Below, piece after piece: positions 43,159 to 55,264 of a stretch of DNA of 64,000 nucleotides. The notes beneath the pieces were generated by a model. It did no database searches. It saw only the letters and a program-made list of their open reading frames with translations, and was not told the DNA's origin. This DNA comes from Bacteroidota bacterium (GTDB taxonomy: Bacteria > Bacteroidota > Bacteroidia > 2-12-FULL-35-15): positions 868,001 to 932,000 of the forward strand of contig JAOQAE010000006.1 in NCBI GenBank assembly GCA_025963725.1, in the 5' to 3' direction. Positions within the stretch are counted from its first letter, which is position 1, and each line of letters starts with the position of its first letter. The translations under genes and the position numbers were made by a program.

Positions 43159-43569
43159 TTAATTCCCGTAATATTCAGCACAGATACGCGGTGTTTCAAA
43201 TAATTTTACCCGGTGTAATTTTACATTCGGCGGCAAATGGGGAGTGATCTGATTCCAGATCGCTATCGCCAGGTTCTCTGTGCTCGACATGGTATCTTTC
43301 ATAAATTCAACATCTAGGTTAAGATTTTTATGATCTAATTTTTCACAAACCTGTTCATCAAGAATTTTGCATACCAATTTTGCATCAATTAAAAAACCGG
43401 TGTCTTCATTCACTTCGCCTTTAAGCGTCACAATTAATTCGTAATTGTGGCCGTGCCAGTTAGTATTAGCGCATTTACCAAACACTTCTATGTTTTTCTC
43501 CTCGTCCCATTTGGGGTTGTATAATTTATGAGCTGCATTAAAATGCACATATCGTGTTAAATAAATCAT
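43159..43569 (-). CDS. 6-pyruvoyl-tetrahydropterin synthase-type enzyme
   Basis: A 136-residue PTPS-family enzyme. Zinc ligands H14 (FNAAHKLYN), H39 and H41 (WHGHNY) and catalytic C33 are present. The spacing C-x5-HGH and the segments LDHKNLN and SSTENLAIAIWNQI resemble true PTPS (biopterin route) more than bacterial QueD, which has C-x3-HGH. The gene heads a five-gene operon with the ferredoxin-like gene 26 bases on. The operon has no obvious partner such as GTP cyclohydrolase or sepiapterin reductase, so the product is uncertain. Confidence 0.85.
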   Translation of the reverse strand: MIYLTRYVHFNAAHKLYNPKWDEEKNIEVFGKCANTNWHGHNYELIVTLKGEVNEDTGFLIDAKLVCKILDEQVCEKLDHKNLNLDVEFMKDTMSSTENLAIAIWNQITPHLPPNVKLHRVKLFETPRICAEYYGN

Positions 43570-43636
43570 GTGAATATTGCGTCCATGTTAAATAGTTGGA
43601 AATAGAGTGCTGTCAAATGTACAAGACTGAAATGTC

Positions 43637-43664
43637 AAAAAAGGGGCGGCTAACCCCCCTTTTT
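43637..43664. terminator. Hairpin with T run between divergent genes
   Basis: A run of A, GGGG, a nine-base loop, CCCC and a run of T form an intrinsic-terminator-like hairpin. It lies upstream of both the minus operon (start 43569) and the plus regulator (43826), so it does not obviously end either gene. Confidence 0.5.
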
Positions 43665-43713
43665 CGATGGCCGATAAAGAATATATTGCCCTGGAATCAT
43701 TTTTTTTAGCTCG

Positions 43714-43736
43714 GTGAATAATGTTCGATTATTCAC
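43714..43736. promoter_or_regulatory. Inverted repeat upstream of LuxR-type regulator gene
   Basis: GTGAATAAT and ATTATTCAC are perfect 9-bp arms with a five-base spacer (GTTCG), a candidate dimer-binding site between two divergent genes. The binding protein is not known. Confidence 0.5.
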
Positions 43737-43825
43737 AAAACCATTTATACAAATGTCTTGAAAGCTGAAAAGTGTCCACGGCACCCAACATAAGTTATCT
43801 TAACTTGCGTACAACTTTAAGCACC

Positions 43826-44449
43826 ATGGAAAAAATAAAAGTGATTATTACAGACGATAAGGCAGGTTACCGAAATCTTATTTCAGAGATGTTAAACTTA
43901 TCCGAAGCGACCGTCATTGCTGAAGCAGAAAATGGAAAGCAATTATTTAAATTACTCCACAGTAAACAACCTGATGTTATTCTGCTCGATCTTGAAATGC
44001 CGGTAATGGATGGAAACAAAGCATTTGATCTCGTGAATAAGCATTTTCCTGATGTGAAGGTGATCATTCTCAGTTTTTATTCTGACCCCTTGTTGATAGA
44101 GTATTACCTTAAATGTGGCGCAAAAGGCTATATTCCTAAAGATATCCTGAATTCTGAGCTGCTGATCGGCGCATTAAATGAAATTCAAAACGGTGGTGTG
44201 TATGTTCCCCAAAATTCAACTCAAAAGGAAATATATACCACCCGCCAAAAGGAAATAATACCACTTATTTTTGAATCCCTTACAAATAAAGAAATCGCCG
44301 ACGAAATATATATTACTGAGCGTGCGGTTGAAAAACAGAGGAAAAAGATCTATGAACGAAGCGGTGCAACTAAAGCCATGGACTTCTATAAATATGCATT
44401 TAGCCACGGCTTGCAATTTTTAGGACGAGTGAAGTCCGCAAAGAATTGA
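43826..44449 (+). CDS. NarL/LuxR-type response regulator
   Basis: A 207-residue response regulator. The receiver has D10/D11, phosphoacceptor D55 (LLDLEMPVMDG) and a conserved Lys in GYIPKDI. The C-terminal HTH is LuxR-like (YTTRQKEIIPLIFESLTNKE and ITERAVEKQRKKIYERSG). The start at 43826 is preferred over 43772 because it places the first beta strand at the N terminus. The cognate kinase is not adjacent. It might regulate the divergent natural-product-like operon. Confidence 0.9.
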   Translation: MEKIKVIITDDKAGYRNLISEMLNLSEATVIAEAENGKQLFKLLHSKQPDVILLDLEMPVMDGNKAFDLVNKHFPDVKVIILSFYSDPLLIEYYLKCGAKGYIPKDILNSELLIGALNEIQNGGVYVPQNSTQKEIYTTRQKEIIPLIFESLTNKEIADEIYITERAVEKQRKKIYERSGATKAMDFYKYAFSHGLQFLGRVKSAKN

Positions 44450-44489
44450 AACATTATAGCCTTAATATCGAGCCATAGTTATTCAAACA

Positions 44490-44521
44490 AAAGCCTCATC
44501 TTCTTTCGAAGATGGGGCTTT
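44490..44521. terminator. Bidirectional terminator; copy of the dispersed hairpin repeat
   Basis: AAAGCCTCATCTTC pairs with GAAGATGGGGCTTT over 14 positions with one G-T pair, loop TTTC. It lies between convergent genes. It is the best-formed member of the repeat family at 39669, 55160, 57201 and 57599, and a shared downstream tail TAATTAGCTTCAGG also resembles the 57201 copy. Confidence 0.8.
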
Positions 44522-44547
44522 AATTAGCTTCAGGATGGAGGCTCTTA

Positions 44548-49920
<5,373 letters not shown>

Positions 49921-50022
49921 AGGTTCTGATTTAGAGTAGAAGTATGGAGAATCTGTGAGGCGCAATTTAAGAATAAGTTGCTTACGAAAAGCGTTCTCGC
50001 AGAAAATCCGCAGGATGAATTA

Positions 50023-50856
50023 TCATTCCGGAGCAAGATCACCGTACCAATATGAGGCAGTAACACCACCATCCATCAGGAAATCGCTACCTGTGATAAA
50101 TGTGCCATCGCTTCCCATTAAAAGTGCAGCTACCGCTCCCACTTCATCAGGAGTTCCGGCCCGCCCCGCTGGCGACAAGTCGATCATTCGCCTGTACCCT
50201 TCTCCACGAGGGCCGCTTAGCTCGTCTTTGGCGAGGGGCGTAATTATAATTCCGGGGCTGATTGTATTGATCCGCGCGCCCCGTTTGCCCCATTTAACGG
50301 CTTCAGCCCGCACTCGCAACGAATTACCCCGCTTGGATATTTGGTAGGCATGCAATGGATCTGTGATATTTTGAAGCATTGGAAGAGCAAGCAATTCATC
50401 GGCAGAAGTGGTGGCTAATGCTTTGTCCTGTTCGGCAGTTAAGGCAGGAAGCCGGTGCCCTGACTGAGATGAAATCACTACTCCCGATCCGCCTTGTTGC
50501 ATAATATTTCCAAACTCTTCAAGAACCAAGGCAGTACCATATAAATCCACCCTGAGGATCACCTCGGGAGAAGCTTGTGAAGGTGAAACTCCCGCTGCAT
50601 GAATTAGTCCGGTTACTTTTCCTAACGATGCAGCCTTCTTTACAAGAGCATGAACAGAGCTCCTTGAAGAAACATCGACGATCGCGGTACTTACCTCAAA
50701 TCCGGCTTCGCTAAGAACCTTTGCTGCCGCATCGCTATTTTCTTTCCGTAGATCCGCCAATAAAATATGTTTCCCGAAACTTACCCGTCTTGCTATTGCC
50801 TGCCCGATGGATCCGGCACCGATCACAACTATACTATTTTTATCATTGTCTTTCAT
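50023..50856 (-). CDS. Short-chain dehydrogenase/reductase
   Basis: A 277-residue NAD(P)-dependent SDR. The cofactor motif is VVIGAGSIGQAIARR at residues 9-23, the catalytic pair is in HAYQISKRGN (Y-x-x-x-K), and NTISPGIIITPL closes over the cofactor. The substrate is unknown. It is divergent from the YCII gene at 51062 and lies near a second SDR at 53634, to which it is not closely similar. Confidence 0.92.
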   Translation of the reverse strand: MKDNDKNSIVVIGAGSIGQAIARRVSFGKHILLADLRKENSDAAAKVLSEAGFEVSTAIVDVSSRSSVHALVKKAASLGKVTGLIHAAGVSPSQASPEVILRVDLYGTALVLEEFGNIMQQGGSGVVISSQSGHRLPALTAEQDKALATTSADELLALPMLQNITDPLHAYQISKRGNSLRVRAEAVKWGKRGARINTISPGIIITPLAKDELSGPRGEGYRRMIDLSPAGRAGTPDEVGAVAALLMGSDGTFITGSDFLMDGGVTASYWYGDLAPE

Positions 50857-51001
50857 ACTTCATTTTTTAACTAAATAAAGATACCAATAAAAAAAGGCCA
50901 CCGAAGTGACTGCCCGGCTTGATATTGGATAGCCACCCGTCCCCTAAGGTCATTGCTAATGGGCTCTTTTCAAACTTAAGCCTACATTAATTCTTTTATC
51001 G

Positions 51002-51028
51002 TGTCCAAATTGCGTAACCTTGATTGTC
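51002..51028 (+). promoter_or_regulatory. Candidate ECF42 promoter 1 (YCII gene)
   Basis: TGTCCAAAT at 51002-51010 and TGTCTTTAG at 51025-51033, with 17 bases between TGTCCA and TGTC, are repeated with identical spacing before the next gene at 51433. The pattern fits a sigma-specific -35/-10 pair. Confidence 0.65.
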
Positions 51029-51061
51029 TTTAGCATATATATAAACCTTAAAAATATAATC

Positions 51062-51415
51062 ATGAAAGAATTTCTTTTACTATTTCGTGGCGGTGATGCC
51101 GAACGTAAACATTTATCCCCGGACCAAATTGAGGCGCACATGAAACGCTGGCAAGAGTGGATCGGCAGCATTGCTCAGAAAAATCTTTTAATTAACGCGC
51201 AGCCCCTTGTACAGGGTGGTAAGGTTATAACAGGCACTTCGAAAAAATTAACTGACGGCCCTTATATGGAGGGAAAAGAAATTTTAGGAGGCTACGTGCT
51301 TTTAAAGGCCAATAGCATTGAAGAAGCTTCCGAAATCGGGCTGGGGTGCCCTAATCTGGAGGCAGAAAGCGGCACTGTTGAGATCCGTGAGATCGGCTCT
51401 ATGACTGCAAACTAA
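51062..51415 (+). CDS. YCII / DGPF-type protein
   Basis: A 117-residue YCII-related protein with FLLLFRGGDAE at the start and the family DGPF-like motif as TDGPYMEGKEILGGYVLL. Such proteins are the usual neighbours and targets of ECF42 sigma factors, as here (52318). The start at 51062 is preferred over the longer frame at 51020 because the promoter motif ends at 51033. The biochemical activity is unknown; an oxidative-stress or antibiotic-related role has been suggested for the class. Confidence 0.88.
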   Translation: MKEFLLLFRGGDAERKHLSPDQIEAHMKRWQEWIGSIAQKNLLINAQPLVQGGKVITGTSKKLTDGPYMEGKEILGGYVLLKANSIEEASEIGLGCPNLEAESGTVEIREIGSMTAN

Positions 51416-51432
51416 ATTAATTCTCCTGTTTG

Positions 51433-51459
51433 TGTCCAAATAGGAACATCCACATTGTC
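51433..51459 (+). promoter_or_regulatory. Candidate ECF42 promoter 2 (VOC gene)
   Basis: TGTCCAAAT at 51433-51441 and TGTCTTTAG at 51456-51464 reproduce the 51002 motif with the same 17-base spacing, while the spacer sequence differs, which argues that the matched ends are under selection. Confidence 0.65.
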
Positions 51460-51501
51460 TTTAGTATAACAAGTATTTAAACAATTTAAAAAATAAAGAA
51501 C

Positions 51502-51885
51502 ATGAACGACAAAGCAAATGCCTTAAACTGGTTCGAATTACCTGTTAGTGATATTACCAGGGCAAAAAAGTTTTATGAGAATGTATTTTCAATACAAATG
51601 CATCAGCAAGAAGCCATGGGCATGCAAATGGCTCTTTTTCCTGCCGGGGAAAATAATGGAAAAGTCTCCGGCGCCCTGGTACAAGGCCCAATGCATAAGC
51701 CAAGCGCTGAAGGAGCAGTTATTTATTTAAATGCAAATCCTGACCTTTCAACGGCATTAAGTAAAGTAGAAAATGGCGGCGGTAAAATTATCATGCCCAA
51801 AACCCACATTAGCGCGGAAATTGGATATATGGCTTTTATTACGGACAGCGAAGGCAACAAAGTAGGTTTCCACTCAAACAATTAA
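51502..51885 (+). CDS. VOC-family (glyoxalase-like) protein
   Basis: A 127-residue vicinal-oxygen-chelate protein: LNWFELPVSDITRAKKFYEN at the start and MAFITDSEGNKVGFHS at the end. The metal-binding pattern is that of the glyoxalase/dioxygenase fold but the reaction is unassigned. It has its own candidate ECF42 promoter and is followed 26 bases later by the SnoaL-like gene. Confidence 0.88.
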   Translation: MNDKANALNWFELPVSDITRAKKFYENVFSIQMHQQEAMGMQMALFPAGENNGKVSGALVQGPMHKPSAEGAVIYLNANPDLSTALSKVENGGGKIIMPKTHISAEIGYMAFITDSEGNKVGFHSNN

Positions 51886-51911
51886 ACAAAAACATTTTAA
51901 ACAAAAACTTT

Positions 51912-52286
51912 ATGACGACCACACAAAAAACAATGACTACACAGGAAGTAGCAGACAGATTAGTTGAACTGATGCGTATCGGACAGGTTCAGCAGGTTCA
52001 GGAAGAATTATATGCTGACGATGTTACCAGCACTGAGCCTTCGCACTCACCTGTTGCTTCGGCCAAAGGTAAAATAGCCGTGATGCAAAAAGGCGCTGAG
52101 TTTGCCGGCATGATCGAAACCCGCCATGGCGGCTCATTTTCAGATGCTGTGGTTGGTGGCCGTTATTTTAGCTGCGCCATGACCCTCGACGCAACGTTTA
52201 AAGGAAAAGGCAGAATGAATTTAGAAGAGATCTGTGTGTTTGAGGTGAAGGATGGCAAAATAGTTTCCGACCAGTTCTTTTTTTAG
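51912..52286 (+). CDS. SnoaL-like / NTF2-fold protein
   Basis: A 124-residue protein with the NTF2-like cone fold pattern: an N-terminal helix VADRLVELMRIGQVQQVQEEL, then YADDVTSTEPS, and a C-terminal strand pair MNLEEICVFEVKDGKIVSDQFF. Family members include cyclases and small-molecule-binding proteins; the role here is unknown. It lies between the VOC gene and the ECF42 gene, 31 bases before the latter, and is likely part of the same transcript. Confidence 0.82.
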   Translation: MTTTQKTMTTQEVADRLVELMRIGQVQQVQEELYADDVTSTEPSHSPVASAKGKIAVMQKGAEFAGMIETRHGGSFSDAVVGGRYFSCAMTLDATFKGKGRMNLEEICVFEVKDGKIVSDQFFF

Positions 52287-52317
52287 ATAAAGGAAGCCTT
52301 ACATTTGGCATAAGCTT

Positions 52318-53598
52318 ATGTCAAATACACTTGAAATAGAAAGCACCGTTAATCATTTATTCCGGCATCAATCCGGTAAAATGGTTGCGGTGCTTACCCG
52401 TATTTTCGGAATGCATAATTTAGAGCTGGCCGAAGACGTTGTCCAGGAAACCCTGATCGCTGCCTTAGAACAATGGAAGATCAAAGGCCTGCCAAAAAAC
52501 CCGGAAGGCTGGTTATTTACAGTTGCCAAGAACAAAGCTCTTAATCTTATTAAGAAGCAAAAAAACCAGATCTTATTTGGCAATGATGAAACCAATATAC
52601 TTCTTAGTTCAGGGTATACAGCGGAAGCAACCTTCAATCAACTGGCAGATGACGATCTGATCAAGGACGATCAGCTGAGAATGATGTTTGCCTGCTGCTA
52701 CCCTGACATTTCGGAAGAAAATCAAGTCACATTAATTCTTAAAACACTTTGTGGATTTAGTACAATTGAAATTGCAAAGGCGTTCCTGACCTCTGAAGAC
52801 ACTATTTCCAAACGCTTGTACCGAACCAGGGAATTTTTCAGGGAAAATAAGATCAGTCTCGTAATTCCAAATGCTGAGGAAATAAAAAGCAGGACCGCAG
52901 CTGTTTTAAACGCTATTTATCTGTTATTTAATGAAGGCTATAACTCAACTCATTCCGAAGAATTAATACGTAAAGACTTAATAGTTGAAGCGGTAACATT
53001 ATGCAAGTTATTAACCGAAAACACTAACACCCGGCAGCCGGAGGTAAATGCTTTGATGGCCTTAATGTGTTTTCATGCTTCGCGAAGTGAGAGCAGGATC
53101 TCCGCAGAAGGCGAAATAATTTTGTTAGCCGATCAGGATAGAACAAAATGGAATACCGCTCTGATTGAAGAAGGAATCCTGTTTTTTAATAACGCTGCTT
53201 TGGGCGATACCATTACGTCCTTTCATTTACAAGCTGCAGTCGCCTTTGAACATTGCACATCCCCGAATTTTAAAGAAACCAACTGGACAACCATCCTCTC
53301 GCATTACGAATTATTATGTAAGATCCAGCCTTCTCCCATTACGGAGCTTAACCGGACAGTTGCTATACTGCAGGTGCATGGTCCCGCAAAGGCACTTAAA
53401 GCTTTAAATGCAATTAAAGAAAAGGATAAATTGGCTTCTTATTATCTCTATTACAGTACACTTGGTGAGATTTATCACCGCTTAGGTGACCCCGGTGAAG
53501 CTGAAAAGCAATTTGGAATTGCAATGAAGCTGACATTATCTGAGCCAGAAAAGAGAATGTTAGCGAGTAAGATCAAGAATTTATACCCGGGGGCTTAG
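52318..53598 (+). CDS. ECF42-group RNA polymerase sigma factor
   Basis: A 426-residue sigma factor: region 2 (residues 10-75, LAEDVVQETLIAALEQWKIKG, then NPEGWLFTVAKNKALNLIKK), region 4 (about 110-180, CGFSTIEIAKAFLTSEDTIS) and a C-terminal extension of about 230 residues made of TPR-like helices (YLLFNEGYNSTHSEELIR, TELNRTVAILQVHGPAKALK). Such an extension is the mark of ECF42, which is not held by an anti-sigma factor and is typically encoded next to YCII/DGPF genes, as at 51062. Two matching promoter motifs upstream are its likely targets. Confidence 0.92.
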   Translation: MSNTLEIESTVNHLFRHQSGKMVAVLTRIFGMHNLELAEDVVQETLIAALEQWKIKGLPKNPEGWLFTVAKNKALNLIKKQKNQILFGNDETNILLSSGYTAEATFNQLADDDLIKDDQLRMMFACCYPDISEENQVTLILKTLCGFSTIEIAKAFLTSEDTISKRLYRTREFFRENKISLVIPNAEEIKSRTAAVLNAIYLLFNEGYNSTHSEELIRKDLIVEAVTLCKLLTENTNTRQPEVNALMALMCFHASRSESRISAEGEIILLADQDRTKWNTALIEEGILFFNNAALGDTITSFHLQAAVAFEHCTSPNFKETNWTTILSHYELLCKIQPSPITELNRTVAILQVHGPAKALKALNAIKEKDKLASYYLYYSTLGEIYHRLGDPGEAEKQFGIAMKLTLSEPEKRMLASKIKNLYPGA

Positions 53599-53604
53599 GC
53601 AATA

Positions 53605-53629
53605 AAAAAGGCCCAATTGGCGACCTTTT
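53605..53629. terminator. Bidirectional terminator between ECF42 and SDR genes
   Basis: AAAAGG and CCTTTT are the outer arms of an imperfect hairpin (inner CC/GG) between convergent genes, with A and T runs at both ends. It resembles the AAAAAGGCC elements near 33323 and 50885. Confidence 0.55.
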
Positions 53630-53633
53630 GTTT

Positions 53634-54377
53634 CTAATTTCCCTTTTCAGGAAATGATACATCAGTGATCTCTTTACATAAGGTCAAAAACCGTTCTTGT
53701 AACAAGATGTTATCAGCCTCGGGATTAGAAGGAAGTTCTTTCTTATGATAAAAGTATCGTCCACTTACTTTCGCCCTTTCATCATTGCTTACGGCAAGCC
53801 AAACCTGAGTTTGAAACCCGCTTTCCAAACTATCCGGAGCACCCGCTCCTCCCATCTTTGTAGGAACCCAACCCGGGTTAAGTGCATTGACATAAACTCC
53901 TTGCCATCTTCGTGCTACCGCTTTAGCAAGCATTAACACATGCAGCTTCGAATCAGAGTAGTTAATTTCATTAATGTCATTTTTAAAGCTTTCCAATTTT
54001 GCCTGTCCTCCCTGGTGCATGTCCGAGCTTAAATAGATTAAGCGTTTAGGTTTTTGTATAAGGCAAGTTAAAACATAAGGAGCTAACGTGTTGACAGCGA
54101 AAAGATCTTTTGGAGAAGCATTATAAACACCGGCATTGTGAATAACGGCATCAAATATTCCTAAAGCATTTACCCTCGAAGCTAACTTTTTTGTTTCATC
54201 TATATTACTCAGATCTCCGGTTACAACAGCTTCTGCACCGGGCGTTTTATCCAAAGCTTCCTGTCCGCGTTCTTCGTTGCGTGCATGTAAAACAACTTGA
54301 TGTCCTCCGGCAATCAAGGCCCTGGCTGCTAACTGTCCAAGTCCATCAGCCGATCCGGTAATAAATATTCTTCCCAT
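53634..54377 (-). CDS. Short-chain dehydrogenase/reductase
   Basis: A 247-residue SDR of the retinol-dehydrogenase-like type. Cofactor motif ITGSADGLGQLAARAL at residues 6-21, NAG at about 85, and the catalytic motif YSDSKLH at about 142. The substrate is unknown. It is encoded 30 bases after the cupin gene and is likely in the same transcript, since no promoter is seen in the gap. Confidence 0.9.
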   Translation of the reverse strand: MGRIFITGSADGLGQLAARALIAGGHQVVLHARNEERGQEALDKTPGAEAVVTGDLSNIDETKKLASRVNALGIFDAVIHNAGVYNASPKDLFAVNTLAPYVLTCLIQKPKRLIYLSSDMHQGGQAKLESFKNDINEINYSDSKLHVLMLAKAVARRWQGVYVNALNPGWVPTKMGGAGAPDSLESGFQTQVWLAVSNDERAKVSGRYFYHKKELPSNPEADNILLQERFLTLCKEITDVSFPEKGN

Positions 54378-54407
54378 TTGTTTGCTATTTAAAAGGAATA
54401 TTCCAAA

Positions 54408-54809
54408 TTATTTTGATTTGCTATATTGTTCGGCTGTTACCTCCTCCAACCAATCAACCATTTTGCCATTCAGGCTTTCCTGGACTGCAATATGCGACAT
54501 GCCATTTGTTGCGGTAGCACCATGCCAGTGTTTTTCATTTGCTTCAAACCAAACAACATCACCTGCATGTACTTCTTCTATTGGGCCTCCTTCGCACTGT
54601 ACCCATCCGGAGCCGCTTGTTATGATCAAAGTCTGCCCAAGAGGATGTGTGTGCCAAACCGTTCTCGCACCCGGCTCAAATCTTACATGAGTCCCTGCAA
54701 CTTTCCGTGATTCATTTGGGTCAAAAAGTGCATCCGCCCATACGTTTCCGGTGAACCAATCTTTTGGGCCTTTAAATGACGGCTTCGAACCTACTTTTGT
54801 GATTTCCAT
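54408..54809 (-). CDS. Cupin-domain protein
   Basis: A 133-residue small cupin. Metal-binding motif 1 is WHTHPLGQTLIITSGSG (about residues 52-68) and motif 2 is GDVVWFEANEKHWHGA (about 83-98). Such single-domain cupins often accompany SDR or carboxymuconolactone decarboxylase genes and act on small organic molecules. It is the first gene of a two-gene operon with the SDR at 53634. Confidence 0.88.
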   Translation of the reverse strand: MEITKVGSKPSFKGPKDWFTGNVWADALFDPNESRKVAGTHVRFEPGARTVWHTHPLGQTLIITSGSGWVQCEGGPIEEVHAGDVVWFEANEKHWHGATATNGMSHIAVQESLNGKMVDWLEEVTAEQYSKSK

Positions 54810-55121
54810 TTTCCTGTTTTTTTATTTGTTTAATTTTTATTTTTCGTTTCTGCACTTAATTTAGCACTATTTCGGCTTGAGATGTTATGCAGATTTCAAA
54901 GCCCCAAACCTCTTTTGCCTATAAACATATACCAGTTTTTTACTTGTAGTTCCGGATTTCCATTTTTTATAGCTGAAAAATCCTTGCCAGATGGTTGGGA
55001 TAATTTTGAAGATCTTTTTCAATATCCCCACTTTTAAAATATCAAAGCAATTATAATCCTTCATTAAAGGTAGTGGGCTTAACCCGAATTATCAATTCGG
55101 GTTTAAAGGAAAGAAAAATCC
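54810..55121. other. Mostly gene-free AT-rich interval
   Basis: No convincing conserved gene is visible. It contains a 59-codon minus-strand frame (54885-55064) and a perfect hairpin AACCCGAATT-ATC-AATTCGGGTT at 55081-55103 without a clear T run. Confidence 0.5.
54885..55064 (-). CDS. Possible small basic protein, 59 residues
   Basis: An ATG-to-stop frame of 59 codons, rich in Lys, Ile, Phe and Tyr, with an amphipathic-looking ILKKIFKIIPTIWQGFFSYK and a basic end. I recognise no family. It may be a real membrane-active small protein or a remnant of a larger decayed gene. The upstream region shows no clear promoter. Confidence 0.25.
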   Translation of the reverse strand: MKDYNCFDILKVGILKKIFKIIPTIWQGFFSYKKWKSGTTSKKLVYVYRQKRFGALKSA

Positions 55122-55222
55122 GGTTCGTACCCGGGAACCGGAAGTCGACCATACTTTTAAAAACAAAAACCCCATCTTCCTACGAAAATGAGGCGAAAGT
55201 TAGGCTCAGAACTTGGGAAGCC
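55122..55222 (-). repeat. tRNA-3'-end-like repeat with hairpin, copy 3
   Basis: Positions 55122-55154 resemble the T arm and acceptor end of tRNA-Leu(CAA) (TACCCGGGAACCGGAAGTCGA) with small indels. Positions 55160-55222 match the sequence flanking the real tRNA at 57599-57660: the CCCCATCTTC...GAAAATGAGG hairpin, then GTTAGGCTCAGAACTTGG. It bounds the SEC-C/HNH unit on its far side from the tRNA. Confidence 0.75.
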
Positions 55223-55264
55223 TTCAGTTGATCAATAATTTTTGGACATTCTATCTTATTGATA

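Noticed and set aside
41187-43569. Queuosine (QueD/QueE/QueG) pathway
   Set aside because: The radical SAM protein is HemN-like rather than QueE-like, the QueG-like protein is short, the PTPS has C-x5-HGH spacing, and no QueC or QueF is present.
55081-55103. Terminator for the SEC-C gene
   Set aside because: The 10-bp hairpin is perfect but has no T run on either strand and lies after the repeat copy, so its role is unclear.
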